DNA of 64,000 nt from Halomonas sp. 1513 (GTDB lineage: Bacteria; Pseudomonadota; Gammaproteobacteria; Pseudomonadales; Halomonadaceae). The stretch spans positions 3,720,001 through 3,784,000 of the forward strand of contig CP019326.1 of NCBI GenBank assembly GCA_001971685.1, in the 5' to 3' direction. Below, piece by piece: positions 10,479 to 18,600 of this stretch. A program made the translations under genes and the position numbers. Every line of letters begins with the position of its first letter. Positions within the stretch are counted from its first letter, which is position 1. The notes under the pieces are model-generated. The model worked only from the letters and a program-made list of their open reading frames with translations. It was not told the DNA's origin and made no database searches.

Positions 10479-10531
10479 CCTCAACGCAACGCGCCCCCGC
10501 AGCCAGGCTGCGGGGGCGCGTTGCGTTGAGG
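10479..10531. terminator. Long perfect hairpin between speA and the convergent FAH gene
   Basis: Arms 10479-10504 and 10506-10531 are exact inverted complements of 26 bp, closing on one base (in practice a 3-5 nt loop). The hairpin lies between two converging genes, so it probably stops transcription from both sides. No T-run follows on either strand, so it is not a textbook intrinsic terminator. Confidence 0.6.
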
Positions 10532-10547
10532 CCGGTCGCGGCCGTGC

Positions 10548-11213
10548 CTAGTCGACCACCCGGGTAGCCACTTCCAGCCCACCGGTCAGGGTGAAGTGCA
10601 GCTCGGCGCCGCGCGGCAGCTCGCCGACGCCCGGCGGGGTCCCGGTCAGCACTACATCGCCCGGCAGCAGCGTGAAGTGGCGGCTCATCTCGGCCAGCAG
10701 GGTCGCCACCGGGAACAGCATGTCGGAGCCCTCACCGCTCTGCACCCGCTCGCCGTCGATATCCAGGCTGAAGGTCAGGGCGCTCCAGTTGGGCACGCGA
10801 TTGAGCGCCAGGAACGGCGACAGCGGGCAGGCACCGTCGAAACTCTTGGCGATCTCCCAGGGGTAGCCCTTCTCCTTGAGCTGGGACTGGACGTCACGCA
10901 GGGTCAGGTCCAGCGCCAGGCCGATGCCCACCACCGCACGCTCGGCTTCCGAGGCCGTGGCATGGGTCAGCGGCTCGCCGATCAGCAGCGCCAGCTCGGT
11001 CTCGAAGTGCACATCGCCGCGGGAAAACGGCGCATCGATCGGCTCATCCAGCGCTACCGCACAGGTCGACGGCTTGATGAACAGCAGCGGCTCGGTGGGA
11101 ATCGGGTTGTCCAGCTCTTTGGCATGGTCGGCGTAGTTGCGACCAACGCAGACGATCTTGCCCAGCGCGTGAGGAAATTCCTGGCCATCGGTGAAACGGG
11201 GAACAAAGCGCAT
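10548..11213 (-). CDS. Fumarylacetoacetate hydrolase family protein
   Basis: A 221-residue FAH-fold protein, the size of YcgM/FAHD1-type enzymes (acylpyruvate hydrolase or oxaloacetate decarboxylase activities are known in the family). The family motif KIVCVGRNYADHAKEL and PLLFIKPST lie near the N-terminus. Metal-ligand acidic residues appear in VHFETELALLIG, and the C-terminal GDVVLTGTPPGVG is typical. The ATG at 11213 lies behind AGGAGA. The exact substrate cannot be told from sequence. It is transcribed in the same direction as ectD, 134 bp downstream of the ectD stop. Confidence 0.87.
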   Translation of the reverse strand: MRFVPRFTDGQEFPHALGKIVCVGRNYADHAKELDNPIPTEPLLFIKPSTCAVALDEPIDAPFSRGDVHFETELALLIGEPLTHATASEAERAVVGIGLALDLTLRDVQSQLKEKGYPWEIAKSFDGACPLSPFLALNRVPNWSALTFSLDIDGERVQSGEGSDMLFPVATLLAEMSRHFTLLPGDVVLTGTPPGVGELPRGAELHFTLTGGLEVATRVVD

Positions 11214-11347
11214 GGCGGGATATTCTCCTGAAGAAAAGGGAGGCGACGTCTCGGGCGCCGCTTGCATGACAAGCACCACAGTTTACCGCAGCGGGCGCGC
11301 CAGTCCAGCGCCCCCGCCTTATGCGCCCATCACGACGCCTCTCGCCA

Positions 11348-12289
11348 TCACGGCGACCAGGCGTCATCCGGCTGGTGGGCCAGGAATGCCGGCCGCGCCC
11401 GCCTTGCCGCGTAGGGCGCGACGCAGCGGTTGTCACGGCGATTATAAACAAAGAATACGTTGCTGCGCGGGTCCGGCGACATATTGGCGTTGGAGCCGTG
11501 CAGCGTGTTGCAGTCGAACAGCAGCAGCCCGCCTGCCGCGCCGGTCGGGGCCTCGATACCGTGCCGCGCCACCAGCGCCTCGAGCGCCTCGCGGCCGGGA
11601 ACGCCGAGTTCCTGCACCTTCAGCGACTGCTTGTGATGATCGTCCGGCGTTTCGCCGAGGCAGGGCACGAAGACCTTGTGCGAGCCCGGCACCAGCATCA
11701 GCGGGCCGTTGAAATGGTGATTGTCGGTGAGCACCAGTGACGCGCTCACCGCGTGCATCGCCGGCATGCCGTCCTCGGCGTGCCAGGTTTCGAAATCGGA
11801 GTGCCAGTTGAAGCCCTTGCCCTGGAAACCCGGCTTGTAGTTGATCCGCGACTGATGGACATAGGCTTCGCCGCCGAGGATCTGCTCGGCACGCCCCTTC
11901 AGGCGCGGATCCTGCGCCAGGCGCCGAAAGCGTTCAGACAGAAAGTGTACGGCGAACAGCGAACGGATCTCCTCGCCGCCCGGCTCGGTGATACTGAAAT
12001 CGCGCCCGGCGTATGCCGGATTCGAGAGCAGCGCCTTGAGCTCGTCGCGCAGACCGGCGAGCTCCTCTCCCGCGATGAAGTCGGGTTCGAATAGAAAGCC
12101 CTGGCGCTCGAAGCTATCTAGCTGCGCCTGGCTCAGGGGGCCATCTTCGGCGCTGCCCTTGACCACCGCTTCGCGGCGCTTGAGCCAAGGCATATCGAGC
12201 GGCCGCGACAGCCGCGTCGGATAGGGATCGCGCTGCTGCGCGGCAGGGGAATGGTAGTGAGCGTTGCGGGTAGCGGTCTGTACCGACAT
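11348..12289 (-). CDS. ectD: Ectoine hydroxylase
   Basis: A non-haem Fe(II)/2-oxoglutarate dioxygenase of 313 residues that converts ectoine to 5-hydroxyectoine, a compatible solute. The EctD signature FNWHSDFETWHAEDGMP supplies two iron ligands (H163, D165); the third is H264 in NTLHGSNANM. VPGSHKVFVPC and FFVYNRR are also family features. The ATG at 12289 follows AGGAGGTGAT, an unusually complete Shine-Dalgarno sequence, which settles the start over the longer open frame. No ectABC genes are in the window. A Crp/Fnr-like regulator gene lies 162 bp upstream on the same strand. Confidence 0.95.
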   Translation of the reverse strand: MSVQTATRNAHYHSPAAQQRDPYPTRLSRPLDMPWLKRREAVVKGSAEDGPLSQAQLDSFERQGFLFEPDFIAGEELAGLRDELKALLSNPAYAGRDFSITEPGGEEIRSLFAVHFLSERFRRLAQDPRLKGRAEQILGGEAYVHQSRINYKPGFQGKGFNWHSDFETWHAEDGMPAMHAVSASLVLTDNHHFNGPLMLVPGSHKVFVPCLGETPDDHHKQSLKVQELGVPGREALEALVARHGIEAPTGAAGGLLLFDCNTLHGSNANMSPDPRSNVFFVYNRRDNRCVAPYAARRARPAFLAHQPDDAWSP

Positions 12290-12451
12290 CCAAATCACCT
12301 CCTGAGGTTTGTGATCGGGTTGTTGATGCAGAAATAGCGGCAGCAAGCGCCCGCCACAGCCGTGCGCCAGTGATGGACGCTTGGGCGCCGAAGGTGGACA
12401 TATGGGCGGCCTCGCTCACTTCAAGGCCCTTCCACCGGCCTACAGGCAGCG

Positions 12452-13297
12452 CTAGTCTGCTCCGAGCGGCTCGCCACGCGACTCGTCGCTGCCACGATAA
12501 ATGTATTCACGGTAGAAGTCGGCCTTGTCCAGCGACTTCTGGTAATTCAGGATTTTTATCATATTCCTGTCGCGCTTCAAGTAACCATACTCTTCCAATA
12601 AAGAAAACGAGCGACTTACATGGACCGCAGAGAGTCCTAAAAACTCTCCCACCTCCTCCTGCGTGAGTGGCAATTCAAACTCCATGCCGGCCAGTGCATT
12701 CTGGTTTACTAGCCGGGTATGGGTTTCGAGTACCAAATAAATAATACGGGTCGGCGCATCGCCACTGACACAACTCTTGAGGCGGTCCAGCACAAGATTG
12801 CCGCGAACCGCCAAGTAGCGCAGGAATACTACTCTCAGCGCCGCTGATTTCTCATAGGCCTGGTTAACCTGCTCCCCAGAAAACACTCTAATACGCCCCG
12901 GCGTCAGCATGCTGATCTCAGAAACCTCGCTCAATGAGGCGAGTTCTCTCACCCCCATGATATCATCAGGAACATACAGCTCCAGGCGCTGTATATTACT
13001 GTCACGGGTATAGCGCTTGCTGCATGCCCAGCCCTCTTCCAACAGATACAATTGCTTGTCCGTATCAGAGTAACGCTGGACCACGTGCCCCTTATCCGCA
13101 TCGATCGCATGGCTCGCCAGCTCGCTGAGCTGCCTGGACAATTCGCCCAACAGCCGCGCATAGGCATCGATAAAGTGACTGAACGGCAAGCTGGCCTGGT
13201 GGCTGCCTGCGCCCATACCAACACGATAAGCATCCGAGTGCCGTCGCAGTGACTCGAGCTCGTCCGCACCGCCATCGTCGGGTTTTCTTTGATCCAT
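12452..13297 (-). CDS. Crp/Fnr-family transcriptional regulator
   Basis: A 281-residue protein with a cyclic-nucleotide-binding-like beta-roll in its middle part and a C-terminal winged helix-turn-helix of the Crp type (LTQEEVGEFLGLSAVHVSRS, roughly residues 210-250, then LLEEYGYLKRD). No N-terminal cysteine cluster of the FNR iron-sulphur type is visible. The N-terminus (about 60 residues, ARLLGELSRQLSELASHAI) could be helical. Codon use is less GC-rich than in its neighbours. It sits directly upstream of ectD; a role in ectD control is possible but inferred only from position. Confidence 0.82.
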   Translation of the reverse strand: MDQRKPDDGGADELESLRRHSDAYRVGMGAGSHQASLPFSHFIDAYARLLGELSRQLSELASHAIDADKGHVVQRYSDTDKQLYLLEEGWACSKRYTRDSNIQRLELYVPDDIMGVRELASLSEVSEISMLTPGRIRVFSGEQVNQAYEKSAALRVVFLRYLAVRGNLVLDRLKSCVSGDAPTRIIYLVLETHTRLVNQNALAGMEFELPLTQEEVGEFLGLSAVHVSRSFSLLEEYGYLKRDRNMIKILNYQKSLDKADFYREYIYRGSDESRGEPLGAD

Positions 13298-13683
13298 CTG
13301 TTGCTATGTCCTCACATGGCTATTGCCACAACTTATCCCCTGTTTACATCGTGACCCCATCTCTCCTTGCAGCATAGTAACTTGGCTAGGTGCCTCCCCC
13401 GCGGCCTCGGTAACGTCAGCGCACACCCACATGTGCCATCGATTATAATTTAACCATGCCCCTGTAACCCAAGTAACATAACCTAGGTTATGGACACTGC
13501 TGATTATTTATTATAGAAGCTAACAATCCAGCATCTTAGAGTGCTGTTTTATCACAACCTCTAATAACTTGAATAGCATCGCGACACTACGACACCAGCA
13601 TCTCCAAAATACATCGCCGCCAGGCACCAGCACGTCGCCCACGGTTGAAGACCGGCCGCCTGTAGCGATTGGAAATTCAGGCA
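13298..13683. other. AT-rich intergenic region upstream of the Crp-like gene
   Basis: No open frame with coding character is visible. The region is clearly richer in A/T than its surroundings (for example ATTATAATTTAA near 13442 and TTATTTATTATAG near 13505). It probably holds the regulator's promoter and contains the palindrome listed separately. Confidence 0.5.
13477..13492. promoter_or_regulatory. Perfect 16-bp palindrome, candidate operator
   Basis: CATAACCTAGGTTATG is a perfect inverted repeat in the AT-rich region upstream of the Crp-like gene start (13297). GTAACCCAAGTAACATAACC lies directly before it. A dimeric regulator site, perhaps autoregulatory, is plausible but unproven. Confidence 0.4.
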
Positions 13684-13706
13684 CAAAAAAACCGCCAGTC
13701 GGCGGT
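13684..13706 (-). terminator. Original tRNA-operon terminator, now left of the island
   Basis: On the minus strand the stem ACCGCC-GACT-GGCGGT is followed by seven T residues (13690-13684). It lies 36 bp beyond the left att copy, where transcription from the tRNA-Phe-Gln-Thr operon would have ended before the island was inserted. Confidence 0.75.
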
Positions 13707-13741
13707 TTATGATAAGTAGATGCTTGCTGCAGTCAGGCTGG

Positions 13742-13787
13742 TTGGTGCCGGCACCAGGAGTCGAACCCGGGACCTACTGATTACAAG
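13742..13787 (-). repeat. attL: truncated tRNA-Thr 3' half
   Basis: The 46 bases are identical to 39511-39556. Identity ends one base after ATTACAAG, at the anticodon region, where the left copy continues CCACACC and the intact tRNA continues TCAGTTG. The TTG before the CCA end is included. Confidence 0.88.
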
Positions 13788-13820
13788 CCACACCACCGAA
13801 AACCGATAGAAATCAGCGTA

Positions 13821-13898
13821 TTACGCGTCGCGCAAGGCTTCGTGGAATGCTTTCAGGGACAGCCTGGAGAAATCAGGTTTTATCACCAGCATCACACG
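13821..13898 (-). pseudogene. C-terminal coding remnant next to attL (possibly integrase)
   Basis: On the minus strand a short frame reads MLVIKPDFSRLSLKAFHEAL then RDA and a TAA at 13821, with an in-frame stop a few codons upstream. Integrase genes often end just inside an att site, and this tail sits 34 bp from attL, so an integrase 3' end cut by the neighbouring IS is a reasonable guess. The residues alone do not identify it. Confidence 0.3.
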
Positions 13899-13989
13899 GC
13901 ATCATCGAGTAGCTATTGAAGAGGATGAGGCTGCAGCTGTTGACCTTCCCCCTGGTTTAGGTCCGTCATCAATGTGAAAAACCGCTCCT

Positions 13990-14808
13990 TCAGGCACATT
14001 GCTGGGCATAGGCCACAGGTGGTAAATAGCCCAGCGAGCTGTGCGGTCTGACATGGTTGTAATGGGTTCTCCATTGGTCGATTTCGTACCGTGCATCGGT
14101 AAGGCTCAGGAACCAGTGTTGGTTGAGGCAGCTGTCCCGAAACTTGCCGTTGAAGCTTTCGATGAATGCATTCTGTGTCGGCTTGCCTGGCTGGATGAAG
14201 GCCAGGGTAACCTTCCGCTCACGTGCCCAGAAGAACAGTGCCTTACTGGTTAGCTCCGGTCCGTTATCGCAGACAATCGAATCAGGCAGCGAGCGTTGCT
14301 GCGCGAGTTCGTCCAGAAATCGGGCCAAGCGCCGCCCGGAAATGGACGTGTCCACCAACTGGCCGACACACTCTCGGCTGAAGTCATCCACAATGTTCAG
14401 CACTCGGAAGCGGCGCCCCGAGGCCAACTGATCCGAAACGAAATCCATCGACCAGCGCTGGTTGGGCCTGTCCGGCAGTGGCATCGGCGTCCTGGGCCGC
14501 CTCAGCCGCTTGCGGCGACGGCTCCTGACCTGAAGGCCCTGCTCGCAGTACAGCCGGTAGGTCCGCTTGCGATTGATCACCGGGCCCTCCTGACGCAACA
14601 AGGCATGCAGCAGCAAGTAGCCATAGCGGGGATAGCAGGTCGCCAAGGCTTGCAGACGTGCCCGAAGCGGCGCATCGTCACGCGGCATCGCCTGGTACCG
14701 AGCTACCGACCTTGCCAGGCCCAGCAATCGACAGGCACCTCGCTGGCTAAGCCAGCCGCCTGACACCAGGTGTTTCACCGCACGCCGCTTCGCTTCGGGC
14801 GTTACCAC
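13990..14808 (-). CDS. IS3-family transposase OrfB
   Basis: A 272-residue DDE integrase-core protein. The catalytic triad regions are visible: WSMDFVSDQL (first D), IVCDNGPELTSKA (second D) and NAFIESFNGKFRDSCLN (E). The IQPGKPTQNAFIESFNG string is characteristic of the IS407 group. The frame begins at a GTG that overlaps the end of orfA, so the protein is probably made as an OrfAB fusion by -1 frameshifting. It looks intact. Confidence 0.88.
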   Translation of the reverse strand: MVTPEAKRRAVKHLVSGGWLSQRGACRLLGLARSVARYQAMPRDDAPLRARLQALATCYPRYGYLLLHALLRQEGPVINRKRTYRLYCEQGLQVRSRRRKRLRRPRTPMPLPDRPNQRWSMDFVSDQLASGRRFRVLNIVDDFSRECVGQLVDTSISGRRLARFLDELAQQRSLPDSIVCDNGPELTSKALFFWARERKVTLAFIQPGKPTQNAFIESFNGKFRDSCLNQHWFLSLTDARYEIDQWRTHYNHVRPHSSLGYLPPVAYAQQCA

Positions 14809-15068
14809 TTTCCCGAGACAATCTCCTTGAGCGCGGCATTGTCGAGGGCGCTTTCCGCCAGCAGCTTCTTCAGTCGGGCATTTTCGGTTTCCAGCTCGCG
14901 TAGGCGCTTGGCCTCTGACACCTCCATCCCACTGTACTTGGCCTTCCAGCGGTATAGGGTCTGCTCGCTCACGCCGTTCTGCCGAGCCAGCTCGGCGATC
15001 GAGACGCCGCGCTCGTTGGCCTTGAGGACGCTGATGATCTGCTCTTCGGTATGTCGGTTACGCTTCAT
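14802..15068 (-). CDS. IS3-family transposase OrfA
   Basis: An 88-residue DNA-binding protein with an N-terminal helix-turn-helix (RHTEEQIISVLKANERGVSI, then SEQTLYRWKAKYSGM) and a leucine-zipper-like C-terminus (LRELETENARLKKLLAES). The ATG at 15068 has AGGAG about 8 bases upstream. It overlaps orfB by 7 bp. Confidence 0.87.
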   Translation of the reverse strand: MKRNRHTEEQIISVLKANERGVSIAELARQNGVSEQTLYRWKAKYSGMEVSEAKRLRELETENARLKKLLAESALDNAALKEIVSGKW

Positions 15069-15235
15069 CGCGAAATCTCCTGCTATCAAGATAAACGTAG
15101 CGGAAATCTCACATGGCCGGTGGACCGGTTTCTGGGGGAAAGGTCACCAACACACGCAGCTTAGTAGTTCAGCCGAATCCAAAATGAGAAAAGTTACGCT
15201 TAACTTGACGTGAATAAGCCTTTTACGCCAAGAGC

Positions 15236-15466
15236 TTATGAACGGAATATCGTAAAACTCAGACCCACATACGCTACGTAACCGAGCATGAGCAACCCGC
15301 CTTCGATCCTGCTAAGGCGACTCCCAGTGTATAGAAAAAGCAACAGAATTAGCGACGTTCCCAGCATGAGCCACTGATCATACTGCAAGATTCGCTCATG
15401 GACTGGAAGAGGCTGCAGGAACGCGGAAATTCCGAGTATTCCCAGGAGATTGAAAGGGCGGTCATT
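15236..15466 (-). pseudogene. C-terminal fragment of a CaCA-type calcium/sodium antiporter
   Basis: The frame FNLLGILGISAFLQPLPVHE then QWLMLGTSLILLLFLYTGSR and LSRIEGGLLMLGYVAYVGLS matches the last part of YrbG-type Na+/Ca2+ exchangers, covering the final alpha-repeat region and closing membrane segments. Only about 77 of an expected 320 or more residues remain. The frame stays open to an ATG at 15532, but residues before RPFNLLG are unlike the family, which has SNIFNLLG here. The break falls at a cluster of short inverted repeats (15437-15506). This is a non-functional fragment. Confidence 0.72.
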
Positions 15467-15477
15467 GAGACCGCCTT

Positions 15478-15506
15478 CATCCATGTCAGGACTTCTGACA
15501 TGGATG
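15478..15506. repeat. 12-bp perfect inverted repeat at the antiporter break
   Basis: CATCCATGTCAG (15478-15489) and CTGACATGGATG (15495-15506) flank a 5-base loop. A second, 7-bp inverted repeat (GGCGGTC / GACCGCC) lies just to the left, at the point where antiporter similarity stops. Confidence 0.55.
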
Positions 15507-15574
15507 TTACTCGAAAACTTTAGATCAGGCACTTAAGAGCCACGATCTGCAACAGTGCTAGTCAGTCGCACCAC

Positions 15575-15603
15575 AAAAAGTCCCGCTCGACTAACCGAGC
15601 GGG
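15575..15603 (-). terminator. Intrinsic terminator of the giant adhesin gene
   Basis: On the minus strand an 8-bp stem CCCGCTCG/CGAGCGGG with a 6-base loop is followed closely by TTTTT (15579-15575). It lies 44 bp after the adhesin stop codon. Confidence 0.85.
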
Positions 15604-15646
15604 GCGAGTTTGCTTAAAGCCAGAATTCAGGAATTCAGTCGGTTGA

Positions 15647-18600
15647 CTATTCGATGTTTAGCTTTTCATCCAACAATAACTGGTTGATAAATTGCTGGCT
15701 AGTAGCACCAGACATCGAGTAGTTCTCAAGCACGATCACCTGATCAGGATTGCTACCCGTGGGATTGATATTGCCACTGGAATTGATATTGAGCACCACA
15801 TTATTTCCACTCTGTTGGGCAAATACAAAGTTATTTATTTCTTCAATACTTATGCTGCCAGCATTCTCACCTTGCAGAAGATCAGCAATATCCAGAACAT
15901 TATCTCCCCGGCTAAAGTCCGTGACACGGTCGGTGGCTGCGGTGCCCACCACGCCTTGATCACCAAAGTTCCACTTGAACACGTCATCACCGAAGCCGCC
16001 GGTCAGGATGTCATTACCAGCTCCGCCAATAAGAACGTCGTTACCAGCCCCACCAACAAGCACATCGTTGCCGGATGAACCGAGGATAACCTCATCACCT
16101 GCAGTACCCACGAAATTAGAATCGGCACTGAACGTGAGTCCGAGCCCCAAAGTGACGGCGTCGCCGTCACCATCTTCCACCGTGACACGCGTGTCCAGCA
16201 CGAAATCGACCGATGGATCGAGATAGGTACCCCCCACATTGCTGATGCTATAACCGGTACTGGTACCAATAAAGTCGATCCTGTCGAAATACGAACCGCC
16301 ATTTGGTAGGTCTTCAGCTCGGATCGTTGTAGTTGTAGTTGTCTGGCCTACGCCGCGCCCTACCTCTACGCCATCTAGATATGCCACCCACTGACTCCTG
16401 CCACTCGTTGTCACCACGACTTCGGCGAGCTCTACCCTTTGCTGTGTTGTTGGATCACGAAAATTCAACCGCAGCGTTTCACCAGCCGAGATCCTGCCAC
16501 CGGGCCCGACCCAAATAGTGTTGGCAGAATAGTTAACGTTACCGCCTATACCCGTGGCGAGAAATTCGAGTGTTGATAGCAACGGGTTGCCAAATATAGC
16601 CGTGGGTCTATTACCCCCCGTTTCCGGGGACATATTGAGGAATCGCAGAACAGCTGCATCAATCTCAGCCAACACCTCGATAGTGTAGTCGCCAGTCTCC
16701 AGATCGACCCTGATTTCGAATGCAGGCCTCCCGTCCGATGTGGAGGCGGCAAGCACACCGTTGACGAAGCTATAGGTCAATGCATCGCCATTATCGACAG
16801 TCATAGGCTTCTGAACCGTACCCAATATCGGATCCGAATAGCGAACCAGGATTTGACCGGCGGAGTTGGTCGTAAGACTGATATTCGTCACGGCCGCGCC
16901 ATCCGAATCGGCCCCGACTTGAATTCCGAGATTGGCACTCAGTACGCTACCCTGCTCGACGCTGAGTATGGCATTCTGCGTATTTGCGATCACCGGGGCG
17001 TCATCCACAATGATTACATTGATCGAACTACCTGCAGCATTTCCGGCATTGTCGGTCACAATCACATCGATTCTGGCCTTATCCAGCGTATTTCGTGCAA
17101 CAGTTCCTTCCGGATGCGTGATCGCCTCAATCAGTTCAAACTCGTAATCCACTCGACCGGTTTCAGCATTGAAACCCGTCAAACGCAGCACATTGCCTTC
17201 CGCGGTTACGATCACTACTGGCGAATCGACTGACAGGTTCTGCAGATTGACCTTATCCAGCAGGACAAATCCGTCGTCCTCCACAGCGCTACCAGACATC
17301 AACATCCCGGCGACAGCCACCGATGCGATACCTACCACCGAACTAACCCCGAACCAGTTTTGGTCCAGTGTTGATCCAGCCCCTACCTGCGTTCCTCCCT
17401 CAAGGAAGGCCTCATACACCCTGACATCACCGCTAGCGACGAGGTTGGTGATGGATGGAAGCGTAGTAATAAGGGTCGCGGTATCATTCACGGCGCCCTG
17501 ATTTCCGGCCGCGTCGGTCACCGTCATGATGACAATCAGTCCGCCGTCAGACAGACCACTTAGGTCCTGGCCAGCCACGGTGATAATGTTGTCTTCTACG
17601 GTGATGTCGCTAGCCGCCACGGTGACGCTGTTACCCAGACCGTCGCGGATCACGATGCTTACGATGCTCGCACCGTCTTCCAACGTACCGCTGAAGGTCA
17701 CGTTGGTTTGTTCGCTGTCGTTGATCAGCCCATCGGCGTCATCGAATGCGATGCTGTTGCCATCATCTTCCTCCTCACCCGGTGCGGTGGTGTCGACCAC
17801 GGCGCTGGCCGTGCCGGCCTCCGAGGTGTTGCCCGCCGCATCGGTGAGAGTCGCGCTGACCGTCAGCGTGTCGCCGTCAGCCGGCGCGACCAGGAAGGTT
17901 AGAACTTCGCCGGCGGTAATCTGGTCGTCGGTCAGCACGATATCGGTGCCATTGACCGTCAGGATGTTTCCGGCCACGGCGCCGGTGTTAGCCAGGCTTA
18001 TGATGATGTTGACCTGATCATTAATGATTTCATCGTCGGTGATAAAGCCGTCACCGTTGGCAATCGTCACGTTCGGCGCGTTCGGTGCAATAGTGTCAAC
18101 CACGGCGTCGGCCGTGCCGGCCGCCGAGGTGTTGCCCGCCGCATCGGTGAGGCTCGCGCTGACCGTAAGCCTCTCGCCGTCGACCGGCGCGATCAACGGG
18201 ACGAGGACACTGCCCTCATCTATCTCGGCTTGTGTCAGCTCGATCGTAGTGCCATTGACTGTCAGGGTGTCGCCCGCCACGGCGTTGGTGCCGGCCAGGC
18301 CGATGGTCACACTCACATTGCCGTCGGCATCGATATCATCAGCGTTAATGAACGCACCACCCGTGCCGATGGTCACGCTCGGGGCGTTCGGCGCAATGGT
18401 GTCGACCACGGCGTTGGCCGTGCCGGCCGCCGAGGTGTTGCCCGCCGCATCGGTGAGGGTCGCGCTGACCTCAAGGCTCAGGCCGTTGCCGGGCGCCGCC
18501 AGGAAGGTGACCACTTCGCCGGCGTCGATGTCGGCTGGTGTCAGCACGATGTCCAGGCCATTGACCGTCAGGGTGTCGCCAGCCTCGGCGCCGGTGCCGG

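Larger units (their letters stand above)
13941..15146 (-). mobile_element. IS3-family insertion sequence (IS407-like)
   Basis: About 1206 bp, bounded by imperfect inverted ends starting TGACCTT(T)CCCCC and both reaching GGTCC some 24 bases in. It carries overlapping orfA and orfB on the minus strand. The flanks (CTGT on the left, CCAA on the right) are not a target duplication, so a deletion or recombination next to the element is likely. Confidence 0.8.

Noticed and set aside
13744..13815. A second tRNA-Thr gene at the left island end
   Set aside because: Only the 3' half is present. After the anticodon loop the sequence no longer pairs, so it is the att scar and not a tRNA gene.
13902..14096. 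A 64-codon minus-strand frame at the IS3 left end
   Set aside because: It overlaps orfB and the IS end in another frame; no coding signature.
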